From IMG/VR virus record IMGVR_UViG_3300042868_008383, positions 1 to 20,019 of that record: a DNA stretch of 20,019 nucleotides, one strand, 5' to 3'. The notes beneath the pieces are model-generated. The model was not told the origin of the DNA. It saw nothing but the letters and a program-made list of their open reading frames with translations, and searched no databases. Made by a program: the position numbers and the translations under genes. Below are positions 6,592 through 13,205 of this stretch, piece by piece (positions within the stretch are counted from its first letter, which is position 1; the number at the start of each line of letters is the position of its first letter). Origin of the DNA: a virus.

Positions 6592-8737
6592 TGGGTGGAG
6601 TCACAGGTTCTGTTTCGGGAGGAGTATACGGTGCAGACCGAATCTTCTCTTGTTCAAGTTTGACTTTGCGCTCGTCGATCCTTGCCTTTGAGGCAGCGAT
6701 CTGAAGGTCTTGCGCCATCTTATCGCGTTCCAGATCGTCCTTGGCCGCAAATTCCAGCGCCTTGATCTGGTTGTCGAGAGCGATGCGGCGCTCCTCCAAG
6801 AGAGCGTTGACGTAGAGTTCGCGTTCTTTGAGCTGTGCCTTGATCTTCTCGGCTTCGATCATGGCGGTGCCGGGGTCAACGACAGGCTGCTGGTTGGCAG
6901 CGGCTTGCTGGGCCTGCTGGGCAAGCATGGCTTCGACTTCTGGCGTCACTGCGGAGAAGTAGCGGCTGACGTTGTAGATGCCGTAGAGCTTCGTCATGTC
7001 TTCGAGGGTGTTGTAGACATTCCGATAGGTCACAATGGGGTTCTGCGGCCCCAGAGCGGCGATAATCTCTTTCTGCTGGGCCAAGACGCCCTGCAAGCCA
7101 GCCAGTTTCTCGGTAGCGTCCCCTGTCCCAAGGCCGACGTTGGCCCGCATGAACAGGTTGGCGTCGAACATGGTGGTGTCTACGGGCAGGTAAGCGCCGT
7201 TGACTTCCATGACTTGTTCACGCGGCAGGTGCCACATTGACAGCTTTAGGATGCCGTTGAAGACGGTCTTCAGACCCTCTGCGATGTTGCGCGCCATGAC
7301 TTCGATCTGGCCCTGCGAGAGCTGGATCGTGTTCATGGCCGCTTCGCGGGTGGTTGACTGCAAGGCGTCGTGATCCAGACCCATTGCAGCGCCAGTGATG
7401 CCGACTTTCTTTTCGGTGTCTTGCTGAAGGAACTGCAAGAGAGGCAGCATCGACGAAATCGTTGACTGGACGCCGATTTCTTGGATTTGGCCCGATGCTT
7501 TGGTGCGGATCGGCGCGCCAATGGCAGGGTTCATCACGTCGTCGAGGTTGACGAGAGTGTCGTGGACGGCCAGACGGCGGTTGTTGGACAAGTGCGCGTT
7601 GTCTACAGTCGCCCGCATCAGCGAGGTCATGGTGTCCTGCGGCTGCTTGGTTACGTCAAAAACGGACTTACCGAACACGGTTCCCGGCTCTGGGTCGATG
7701 GAAATCAGACCAAACGGGATTTGAGCAGCTTTTTCGTAGGCCAGAAGCTCGTAATTGGTGCCGCCAAGCCAGAAGCAGTAGAGCTGCGGGACTCCGATGC
7801 CTTCGAGGTCGTAGTAGGCGTAGCACTCAGTCACAAGAATGAGCCGCATCATGCGGTCCATAGATTCCTGTTCTTCGACTTTGACGTAGCCACGGCGGTA
7901 CTCGGATTCGCCTGCGCCAGCGTAAAGTTCGGGGTCCAGAGTGTCCAAACCGTCCAGAACTTCAAACGGCAGACCCATTGCGACGGCAGTGCCGACCCGC
8001 ATCTGGCGGCGGTGGCCGACAACGCGGAAATCGTCCAGTCCAGAGGCGTTTTCGTCGATGAAAAACTCCTCTAGCGGCACACTTTCGACCCGAATTTCGC
8101 CTTTTTTGTCAAAAACGGCGACTTTGGCGTCGAAAAGCTGAATCGGAGTGCCGTCAGGCGTAATAATGACAGGCATGGCCTCGGACGGCATGGCAGACAT
8201 GATCTGCACGTCGTCGCGGGCAGCGATACGCTCCATTTCGTCGGCTGGAACGGCAGTGACATCGACGTATCTGACTTCAGTCGAGTCATCGAACCAGAAT
8301 TTCATCACGCCGAGCTTCTTCAGCATGGAATTTTGGATCACGTCGTAGAGTGCGCGGTAGCCATTTGAGCGGAAGAACAGCGAATTGACGTATTTGGACT
8401 GCTGGACAGCCAATTCAGCAGACCGGATACCGTCAGGAACGTACTCGACGATGGTGTCTGCCTGCACAAAGACGCGCAACAGCGACGGACGTGCGCTGCG
8501 AATGGCGTCGCGCACCGCAGTCATCACGACTTTGGAGCGTCCGGTCACTTCTGGCAGGTCAGTCAGGCCGTCGTAATACTTCTGAGCAGTCTCCCACTCA
8601 GGCATAAACTGCTCGTCGATGAAGTTGCAGGCAGTCTCAATGAGAGCGCCTAGCTCATGCACGGCGTCTTGTAAGTCAATGACTTCATCCTCGGCAGGAG
8701 GGACGTAGTTTTCGACGTTCCAGATGTCTTCAGCCAT
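6584..8737 (-). CDS. Portal protein
   Basis: The 717-residue protein forms the dodecameric portal through which DNA enters the head. Family features: the N-terminal helical segment (about 25-60, with E-W-E-T-A-Q-K-Y-Y-D-G), G-R-S-K-V-V-M-T-A-V-R-D-A-I-R, V-Q-Q-S-K-Y-V-N-S-L-F-F-R-S-N-G-Y, and K-L-G-V-M-K-F-W-F-D. A central E-C-Y-A-Y-Y-D-L-E-G-I-G segment and the stem/clip part with T-K-Q-P-Q-D-T-M-T-S-L-M-R follow. The C-terminal 110 residues are a Gln/Glu/Lys/Ala-rich coiled-coil barrel (from about 600), as in P22-like long portals. Length (about 700) fits phiEco32/P22-type portals rather than the roughly 500 residues of siphovirus portals. A GAGGGCAGGAA site precedes the ATG. Confidence 0.92.
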   Translation of the reverse strand: MAEDIWNVENYVPPAEDEVIDLQDAVHELGALIETACNFIDEQFMPEWETAQKYYDGLTDLPEVTGRSKVVMTAVRDAIRSARPSLLRVFVQADTIVEYVPDGIRSAELAVQQSKYVNSLFFRSNGYRALYDVIQNSMLKKLGVMKFWFDDSTEVRYVDVTAVPADEMERIAARDDVQIMSAMPSEAMPVIITPDGTPIQLFDAKVAVFDKKGEIRVESVPLEEFFIDENASGLDDFRVVGHRRQMRVGTAVAMGLPFEVLDGLDTLDPELYAGAGESEYRRGYVKVEEQESMDRMMRLILVTECYAYYDLEGIGVPQLYCFWLGGTNYELLAYEKAAQIPFGLISIDPEPGTVFGKSVFDVTKQPQDTMTSLMRATVDNAHLSNNRRLAVHDTLVNLDDVMNPAIGAPIRTKASGQIQEIGVQSTISSMLPLLQFLQQDTEKKVGITGAAMGLDHDALQSTTREAAMNTIQLSQGQIEVMARNIAEGLKTVFNGILKLSMWHLPREQVMEVNGAYLPVDTTMFDANLFMRANVGLGTGDATEKLAGLQGVLAQQKEIIAALGPQNPIVTYRNVYNTLEDMTKLYGIYNVSRYFSAVTPEVEAMLAQQAQQAAANQQPVVDPGTAMIEAEKIKAQLKERELYVNALLEERRIALDNQIKALEFAAKDDLERDKMAQDLQIAASKARIDERKVKLEQEKIRSAPYTPPETEPVTPPNV

Positions 8738-8753
8738 TTCCTGCCCTCAAAAG

Positions 8754-8888
8754 TCAGCGGTTATCGACAATCGCCACAAGGATTTGAGGCTTCGTCTCGT
8801 CGATTTTGCGGTGCTTCACATGGTTGACGGTGGCGTAATACGCACTCGCCTTGTTGTTTGGACTGGGCGGCGAGATTGTGGTTGCCAT
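8754..8888 (-). CDS. 44-residue micro-gene upstream of portal
   Basis: The ATG at 8888 overlaps the previous stop by one base (TAATG) and the frame runs to TGA at 8754, just 16 bp before the portal ATG. The product starts MATTISPPSPNNKASAYYAT and contains TVNHVKHRKIDETKPQILVA. It is short and basic, with no recognised family. The exact stop/start overlap and the filling of an otherwise empty gap argue for a real gene. It may serve mainly to couple translation into the portal gene. Confidence 0.5.
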   Translation of the reverse strand: MATTISPPSPNNKASAYYATVNHVKHRKIDETKPQILVAIVDNR

Positions 8889-9058
8889 TAGCTCTTACCG
8901 ACTTTGCCGTTGGACCGCATCGCTTCAGCAACGGTCTTTTTGACGATTGCCGACTGTTTCACGGGGTCCATTTTCTGTGTCCCGTTTGCAGAGAACATTC
9001 CGCCATTGGTCGGCGGCATGACTTTCGGAAAGGGGTTCTTAACGCCACGAATAGGCAT
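8888..9058 (-). CDS. Small basic hypothetical protein
   Basis: The 56-residue protein starts MPIRGVKNPFPKVMPPTNGG and ends A-E-A-M-R-S-N-G-K-V-G-K-S. The start at 9058 is chosen because GGAGG lies 6 bp before it; an in-frame ATG 63 bp upstream lacks such a site. It lies between large terminase and portal genes, with its stop overlapping the next micro-gene (TAATG). The Pro/Gly-rich front and basic helical tail do not match a family I know. A DNA-packaging accessory role is only positional. Confidence 0.55.
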   Translation of the reverse strand: MPIRGVKNPFPKVMPPTNGGMFSANGTQKMDPVKQSAIVKKTVAEAMRSNGKVGKS

Positions 9059-9128
9059 GTCCAGCCTCCAAGCTGACAGTTCTGACTGCCGCATCCTACC
9101 AGTCAGCGCCCTTGCGGTCAACGAACCC

Positions 9129-10550
9129 TTAGTAGATCGACGGTGCGATCCAGTTCAGCGGCTTTTTCCAGCTATTGCGACCGTTCGACCGACCGACTGC
9201 AATGGCCCCACCGCCAGCGAAAGTCAGGCACAGGGCGTCGGCCAAGTTGGGCGACCGAACCCCGCGCTGCTTCATCGCTTGCTTTGACTCGACATCTGCT
9301 TTGCCAGTGGACGTGAACGTCGCTTGAGGTTCCGCCAGTTCCGCCATGAGCTTTTCAGTAAGGGCCAAGTCCTTCGGAAACGCGACATTTCGTTGCTCCA
9401 GCCAATCCCTGACTGCGTACCACAGCTCCGCCCGCAACCGCGTGAAGCGGTCTTTCATCGACGGCGATTCCGCGACGTTTACGTCAACAGCCGGAAGGCC
9501 CAACTCTCGCAGGCGGTCGGCAACCCCGGCTCCAAGACCGATGGAGTCAACGTATATGCTAACAGGTCGCTCCTTATCGGGCGTCCTGTCCCACCGCTCT
9601 TTGACTCGGCCTGTGACTCGCATGAGGTCAGCGTCGTACCACTCGACAAGTTCTTCGAGCATGTTTTCTGCCCGAATACAGAATCCGGTAGGGTCGCCGC
9701 CCCGTCCGGGGTCCACACCCCAAACGCGCTCTGCGCCGCGAAGTGCCTCAACGTCTCGTCCCCATGCGCCATCAATCAGCTCCTTCGGAATGACGGTATC
9801 GGACACGCTCTCTGGAAACTCGCCCAAGACCTTGTAGCGGTAGGTGTTGGAGCCAGTGCCGTAAGTCAGCGCAATGTTGTCAACGAAGTCTTGGGTCACG
9901 CGAGAGCTGTCGAAAGACGACACCTTTTTGGTGAACCACTTGTGCTTGAGGATCGTATGCGTCTTGTGGAAGTAGCCAGTCGGTCGCGTTGGGTTGCCGA
10001 TCAAGATAAAGATCGAACCCGCACTCGACATCGTGCCTTCGGCAAACTCGAAGACAATATCCGGCACACCGCTCGCCTCGTCCACAATCGCCATGACGTG
10101 CGAGGCGTGGATACCAGCAAGAGCTTCGGGCGAGTCAGCGCGGGCAGTACGGAAGGAAATGAAGTTGTTGTCGCCGCCCGGTACACGCCGGATGCGATCC
10201 TCAGTCATTTCGATCTGGACGCGCAGAAACTCTGGCAACCGACTAATCCACCGCTTCGTCTCTGGGATCAGACCGTCCTTCAACTGACTACTCGACGGCG
10301 CAGTCACAGGAATCTTCACGTCGTCGCGGAACAGCAGGTAGTGGACAGACAGCCAAGCGCACAAAGCCGTCTTCCCAACGCCGTTGCCGGAGCGAATGGA
10401 AATCCGCGTCTCGCCAGCATCAAGAGCAGCCATAGTCTCGCGCTGCCAGTCTTCGACTTTCTCGACGCCCAAAATCTCAGTGACGAAGAAGTACCGATCT
10501 ACGGCACACTTCGCCACTAACGCTGCATATAGCTGGTCGTCGCTGCTCAC
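9129..10550 (-). CDS. terL: Terminase large subunit (packaging ATPase/nuclease)
   Basis: The 473-residue packaging motor pumps DNA through the portal and cuts concatemers. Visible motifs: adenine-binding D-W-Q (34-36), Walker A GNGVGKT (55-61), Walker B IVDEA (155-159), coupling motif GNP (185-187). The RNase H-like nuclease domain has the acidic triad expected at Asp280 (WGVDPGRGGDP), Asp335 (IYVDSIGLG) and Asp438 (NLADALCL). Length is normal. Translation starts at GTG, which overlaps the preceding stop as GTGA (10547-10550). The gene lies upstream of the portal, the usual order. Confidence 0.95.
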   Translation of the reverse strand: MSSDDQLYAALVAKCAVDRYFFVTEILGVEKVEDWQRETMAALDAGETRISIRSGNGVGKTALCAWLSVHYLLFRDDVKIPVTAPSSSQLKDGLIPETKRWISRLPEFLRVQIEMTEDRIRRVPGGDNNFISFRTARADSPEALAGIHASHVMAIVDEASGVPDIVFEFAEGTMSSAGSIFILIGNPTRPTGYFHKTHTILKHKWFTKKVSSFDSSRVTQDFVDNIALTYGTGSNTYRYKVLGEFPESVSDTVIPKELIDGAWGRDVEALRGAERVWGVDPGRGGDPTGFCIRAENMLEELVEWYDADLMRVTGRVKERWDRTPDKERPVSIYVDSIGLGAGVADRLRELGLPAVDVNVAESPSMKDRFTRLRAELWYAVRDWLEQRNVAFPKDLALTEKLMAELAEPQATFTSTGKADVESKQAMKQRGVRSPNLADALCLTFAGGGAIAVGRSNGRNSWKKPLNWIAPSIY

Positions 10551-10708
10551 TTGCGCTTCTTGCCTGCTTCGCTCAGAGCAATGGCAATCGCTTGCTTGCG
10601 GGACTTCACCACAGGCGCTTTCTTAGGACCAGCAGGGTCTTTCCCACTGTGCAAAGTGCCGCGCTTGTACTCGCCCATGACTTTGGCGACTTTAGTCTTC
10701 GCTTTCAT
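10547..10708 (-). CDS. Small basic protein (DUF6496-like)
   Basis: The 53-residue basic protein reads V-A-K-V-M-G-E-Y-K-R-G-T-L-H-S-G-K, then a G-P-K-K segment and V-K-S-R-K-Q-A-I-A-I-A-L-S-E-A. This is the pattern of the small DUF6496-type proteins found in many phages and bacteria, of unknown function and possibly nucleic-acid binding. The first of two adjacent ATGs is 3 bp upstream; I prefer 10708 because GAGGAG is then 7 bp away. The front overlaps the end of the cysteine-rich gene in another frame, and the stop overlaps the terminase GTG. Confidence 0.7.
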   Translation of the reverse strand: MKAKTKVAKVMGEYKRGTLHSGKDPAGPKKAPVVKSRKQAIAIALSEAGKKRK

Positions 10709-11060
10709 CATCCATCTCCTCGTCTTCCTCGAAGTCTTTTCGCTCCCACGCCAAGCAAGAGCGCAAGTCATGGCAGATGAATTGCAGCTTCGTGCAGTAG
10801 CCACGGAACCCAGCCCCAGCGTCAAAGGCATTGAATGGGATCGCTTCCATCTCAGCTTTTGTCTCAGGCGTATTGTCGTAGTATTCGCAGTTCGCGCACA
10901 GTTGCCGACGCGCTTCTTTCTCTGACAGCAGCCAAGCAGCCGCCATTTCACGCCAGTAGTCACGATTGTCAGTCGGACGGTTGCTAGGCTTGTCCGGCCC
11001 AAGCATCCAGTTATCAATCGCGTTCTGGGTATTCTTGCGGTTCTCGGCAGCAGAAATCAT
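10692..11060 (-). CDS. Cysteine-rich, probably metal-binding protein
   Basis: The 122-residue protein starts MISAAENRKNTQNAIDNWML. A helical part (about 30-52, YWREMAAAWLLSEKEARR) is followed by a cysteine cluster: C-A-N-C, then G-Y-C, I-C-H and S-C. This CxxC...C...C...C spacing suggests zinc or iron-sulfur binding. The tail is very acidic (EEDEEMDDESED). I place the start at 11060 rather than an in-frame ATG 33 bp upstream, because 11060 overlaps the stop of a 14-codon gene as ATGA. Its place ahead of the terminase gene suggests a link to packaging or late regulation, but function is unknown. Confidence 0.65.
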   Translation of the reverse strand: MISAAENRKNTQNAIDNWMLGPDKPSNRPTDNRDYWREMAAAWLLSEKEARRQLCANCEYYDNTPETKAEMEAIPFNAFDAGAGFRGYCTKLQFICHDLRSCLAWERKDFEEDEEMDDESED

Positions 11061-11101
11061 TTCCGCTTCTTCCCGTACTTCTTGCCTTTGCATCCGGCCA
11101 T
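11057..11101 (-). CDS. 14-codon basic micro-gene (MAGCKGKKYGKKRK)
   Basis: An AGGAG ribosome site with 6 bp spacing leads to an ATG at 11101, giving MAGCKGKKYGKKRK and TGA at 11057. Its TGA overlaps the next ATG as ATGA. The combination of a good ribosome site, exact overlap and half of the residues being Lys/Arg suggests real translation, either as a tiny basic peptide or as a leader that delivers ribosomes to the cysteine-rich gene. Fourteen codons cannot be judged by similarity, so this rests on local signals only. Confidence 0.45.
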   Translation of the reverse strand: MAGCKGKKYGKKRK

Positions 11102-11110
11102 AGTCAGCTC

Positions 11111-11162
11111 CTGAAAAAGAGAACCTGCGGCCACGCTGGAGGAGGAGGGTCGTGGCCGCAGG
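11111..11162 (-). terminator. Intrinsic-terminator-like hairpin inside the late operon
   Basis: The arms CCTGCGGCCACG (11124-11135) and CGTGGCCGCAGG (11151-11162) are a perfect 12-bp inverted repeat with a 15-nt loop. On the minus strand the stem is followed by TTCTCTTTTT (11114-11123). This is a textbook Rho-independent terminator for leftward transcription. Yet the next ribosome site begins only a few bases later with no room for a promoter, so it must be leaky or overcome by antitermination for the late genes to be made from the upstream promoter. Confidence 0.75.
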
Positions 11163-11194
11163 AAATAACCAAGGGAGGTGAGCGAAGACTACGC

Positions 11195-11593
11195 TCAGTT
11201 GCCCTCGTCGTCAACTTTTGTCGCAGCCTTCGCTCCGCGCAGCTCCGGCAAGTCAAGACTGCCAGCAAGTGCGCGCAAATGCGACGGCAGCGCACCAGCC
11301 ACGCTGTCCTTGTCTCCGACCAACTTCTCGTCCGCAGTCACAGTCTCAACGCGGCCAAAGGCACGAGTCAGCGCCAGCTCAATCAGCGCAATCTGGTTCC
11401 GAGGGCCAACTTGATCCCACTTGTCGTCCTCACCCAAGAGCGCAAAGAGCCGCAACGCTGCGCGCCGCCCTGTCTCCTTCAAGAGCTTCTGACTGACCGT
11501 ATCCATCGCGTAGCGTGACTGCACCGCCGCCCGCTGAATCGCGTCATCGCCTTCTCGGTCCTTTGCAGGAACCAACTGTAGCTTCGATCCCAT
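11195..11593 (-). CDS. Candidate terminase small subunit or packaging-region protein
   Basis: The 132-residue, mostly helical protein starts MGSKLQLVPAKDREGDDAIQ. Segments such as LLKETGRRAALRLFALLGED and R-N-Q-I-A-L-I-E-L-A-L-T-R-A-F-G-R-V resemble the helical repeats in small-terminase-like phage proteins, and it is the first gene of the operon that leads to the large terminase. No clear helix-turn-helix is seen, so TerS is a positional suggestion. The start at 11593 is preceded by AGGAGG with 7-bp spacing; the longer in-frame start at 11716 would read through the structured leader and lacks a comparable site. A terminator-like hairpin follows the gene. Confidence 0.5.
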   Translation of the reverse strand: MGSKLQLVPAKDREGDDAIQRAAVQSRYAMDTVSQKLLKETGRRAALRLFALLGEDDKWDQVGPRNQIALIELALTRAFGRVETVTADEKLVGDKDSVAGALPSHLRALAGSLDLPELRGAKAATKVDDEGN

Positions 11594-11635
11594 AATGGCA
11601 CCTCCTGAGCAGAGTATAGAGTTACTTTGCCCTCC

Positions 11636-11714
11636 CTGTCCACTGGACAGCAAGCGGACGCCCGCGCGCTGTCCACCTGTAGTGGACTGCGCAATGTAGT
11701 AAATCACCTTGCGC
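11636..11714 (-). promoter_or_regulatory. Structured 5' leader with three inverted repeats
   Basis: Between the putative late promoter and the AGGAGG of the first late gene lie three successive inverted repeats: GCGCAA/TTGCGC (11689-11694 and 11709-11714), GTCCAC/GTGGAC (11671-11676 and 11682-11687, 5-nt loop), and CTGTCCA-C-TGGACAG (11636-11650, perfect). The last two share the TGTCCA/TGGAC element, so they could be protein-binding operators. In the transcript they would be adjacent hairpins, possibly a translational control leader. Confidence 0.5.
11687..11714 (+). repeat. 28-bp stem-loop repeat, copy 1
   Basis: This 28-bp sequence matches 13156-13183 at 25 of 28 positions in the same orientation. 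The shared core is GTAGTAAA-n-CACCTTGCGC with a GCGCA...TGCGC stem. This copy has 6-bp arms around a 14-nt loop. It lies within the late-operon leader. Conservation of the loop as well as the stem suggests a binding site or a structured RNA rather than chance. Confidence 0.65.
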
Positions 11715-11737
11715 ATACGCCTTAAAGCATCGCGCTC

Positions 11738-11773
11738 GTTAACAAGTTTGCGATTACATAGTCAAACTTGACG
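11738..11773 (-). promoter_or_regulatory. Putative late promoter with palindromic operator
   Basis: Read leftward, TTGACT (11765-11760) and GTTAAC (11743-11738) are separated by 16 bp, a plausible sigma-70-type promoter with a weak -10. The -35 hexamer lies in a near-palindrome GTCAAACTTGAC (11761-11772, + strand). The same arrangement, palindrome over a TTGACT -35 and 16 bp to a -10, occurs at 13319-13354 in front of the rightward genes. This suggests one regulator controls both promoters. No earlier promoter is obvious for the minus-strand operon. Confidence 0.5.
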
Positions 11774-11813
11774 ATGCACGAATTGCAAACATCTAACTAA
11801 CCCATTGTTTTTA

Positions 11814-12341
11814 TTATCGACTGCCGTGGTTATTGTGGTAGCCATATCTGATTTCAGCTTCTTTTCGCGCAGCTACAGCGTCCTCAAATTCTTTGAAGCG
11901 CCCCAGCACAATCGACTTTCCTTGGTGTCCGATGGTAGCGACGTAAGTCGTTTTGCTTTCTTTTCTGACTCCAAGCACACCAGTTGCGGTATTAGCCGGG
12001 ACTTTGCGGTTGCGCATATTGTCGCCGGGTCTGACTGACCGCAGGTTCTCCAGCCTGTTGTCAGCCGGGTTTCCGTTGATGTGGTCAATGTGATCCGGCC
12101 ACTCCCCGTGAGCAGCAGCCCACGCTACGCGGTGAGCGAAATAAAACTCGCTCAAAATTTTTCCGCCCTTATACCCATAGGTCCGCAAAGCAGTCAGCGC
12201 AGGCTTTCCTGCATACTTTGCGTTCCATGCGTCGAGCTTTTTAGCTGACCACGGAACCAAGTCAGCGGTTCTGATTCGCCAAGTCAGGCTCCCAGTGCTG
12301 GGGTCATAGTCTACAAATTGCGTGATCCGTTTCGGGTCCAT
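11814..12341 (-). CDS. HNH homing-type endonuclease with AP2 domain
   Basis: The 175-residue protein starts MDPKRITQFVDYDPSTGSLT. It has three parts: an N-terminal domain with Y-D-P-x-T-G-x-L-T-W and W-N-A-K-Y-A-G-K (12-46); an HNH core (70-101) with His70, D-H-I-D-H-I-N-G-N at 83-91 and N-R-L-E-N-L-R at 95-101; and a C-terminal AP2-type DNA-binding domain (about 117-165, G-V-L-G-V-R-K...Y-V-A-T-I...L-G-R-F-K). Such proteins are free-standing phage homing endonucleases that nick or cut DNA and spread themselves. All core residues are present. The start at 12341 has AGGAGG 5 bp upstream. It sits at the boundary of the two transcription units, a usual insertion place. Confidence 0.9.
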   Translation of the reverse strand: MDPKRITQFVDYDPSTGSLTWRIRTADLVPWSAKKLDAWNAKYAGKPALTALRTYGYKGGKILSEFYFAHRVAWAAAHGEWPDHIDHINGNPADNRLENLRSVRPGDNMRNRKVPANTATGVLGVRKESKTTYVATIGHQGKSIVLGRFKEFEDAVAARKEAEIRYGYHNNHGSR

Positions 12342-12402
12342 AGCGTCCTCCTGTTGGTAAAAACAGCATAGGCTAATACACCACAAAACACCATAAAAAT
12401 TT

Positions 12403-12428
12403 GACCGCAGAAAAATTTTTCTGGGGTC
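12403..12428. repeat. 26-bp near-perfect palindrome upstream of the HNH gene
   Basis: The core CAGAAAAATTTTTCTG (12408-12423) is a perfect 16-bp palindrome. It extends to GACC (12403-12406) and GGTC (12425-12428) with one mismatched pair between. It lies about 60 bp upstream of the HNH start, where an operator or a DNA-bending site would fit. Its A/T core is unlike the GC-rich surroundings. Confidence 0.6.
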
Positions 12429-12509
12429 GCCAGCTAGTTACACCGTCAAAATCATTCTGCCCCCCGCCGGGCCACCGGGGTGGGGGGTCGCGCGCCCGAT
12501 CCCAAGCCC

Positions 12510-12699
12510 TGACTCGGCGCAAGCCCCTGATTTTGCTACACTTTCCAGCCCCTGACTTGCGCTGACTCGCCATGACTGCGCGTCGCTGACTGCGTGCCGC
12601 GTGCTGACTTGCCTTTGTCGCTCATTGTTTAACGTCAAACGGTTTCGCGGGCTGACTGCGCCGCGCCATGCGCCGCGTGCCGCTTGGCGCTGACTGACT
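12510..12699 (+). repeat. Cluster of nine same-strand TGACT motifs (mostly CTGACT)
   Basis: TGACT starts at 12510, 12553, 12563, 12573, 12587, 12605, 12653, 12691 and 12695, all on the plus strand with no AGTCA in the interval. Eight of nine are preceded by C. Three lie exactly 10 bp apart, on one face of the helix. By chance about 0.2 would be expected in 190 bp. The stretch has no supported gene, so codon usage cannot explain it. It could be an array of binding or priming sites. Confidence 0.7.
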
Positions 12700-12757
12700 G
12701 CGCAGCGCAGCGACGCAAGCGGGCGGGTGCGTGCATGTTACGTTATCACATCCAAGT

Positions 12758-12809
12758 CATTGGTATGCAATTGGTCTGCTTTCCGTGAATTGGTCTGCAA
12801 TTGGTATTA
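12758..12809 (+). repeat. Two pairs of 11-bp ATTGGT iterons
   Basis: Four 11-bp units: CATTGGTATGC (12758-12768), AATTGGTCTGC (12769-12779), AATTGGTCTGC (12788-12798), AATTGGTATTA (12799-12809). They form two back-to-back pairs separated by 8 bp. An 11-bp period is close to one helical turn, so a protein could bind all four on one side. This is the form of replication-initiator iterons or of a tandem operator. Confidence 0.65.
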
Positions 12810-12820
12810 TGTGCGTTTCT

Positions 12821-12845
12821 GCACAATCACATCTACGCACAATCA
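12821..12845 (+). repeat. Two GCACAATCA direct repeats
   Basis: GCACAATCA occurs at 12821-12829 and 12837-12845, 16 bp apart, immediately right of the ATTGGT iterons. A related GCACAA occurs at 12886. They may be part of the same control or origin region. Confidence 0.45.
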
Positions 12846-13155
12846 GCGCCATGCGCCGCCCTTTCTGCGCGCTGGTGCGCAAAACCGCACAAAGCAGCGC
12901 CGCATCCCGATATGTCCGAAAAGCCATATTGCCCGTAGACGCGCTAGAACGGCCCTTGCAGCGCGAAGTCAGTTTTTGGCGGTCACCATATGGGAAACGC
13001 CCGACTTCGCATTTTGGGGCTTTTCTGCGCGCTGCCGCGCCTATCCCCGAAACACGGATGCACAAGCCGTCCCATCCTTGGCTGACCTGTCACCACCTAG
13101 GGCAACGGGGTGCGAGCAAGCGCGCTTTGCGCGCGCGCGAGCAACCCTTTAGTTG

Positions 13156-13183
13156 CTGCGCAGCGTAGTAAAGCACCTTGCGC
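13156..13183 (+). repeat. 28-bp stem-loop repeat, copy 2
   Basis: The second copy of the repeat at 11687-11714 (25 of 28 identical, same orientation). Here the stem is GCGCA/TGCGC with the same GTAGTAAA-n-CACC loop. It lies about 140 bp upstream of the rightward promoter, not in an equivalent position to copy 1, which is inside a leader. Just left of it AGCAAC/GTTGCT (about 13139-13157) forms another small hairpin. Confidence 0.6.
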
Positions 13184-13205
13184 GGTGTCTTATGCCGCTG
13201 CGCCT

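Noticed and set aside
9324-10520. Long plus-strand open frame (398 codons) across the terminase gene
   Set aside because: Antisense shadow of the large terminase, whose motifs are all present on the other strand.
11594-11716. Longer N-terminus for the first late gene (start at 11716)
   Set aside because: The added residues are encoded by the structured leader, and the internal start at 11593 has an AGGAGG site at good distance.
12727-13168. Open frames of 100-145 codons on both strands in the intergenic region
   Set aside because: They overlap each other, have no ribosome sites or family patterns, and run through iterons and repeats.
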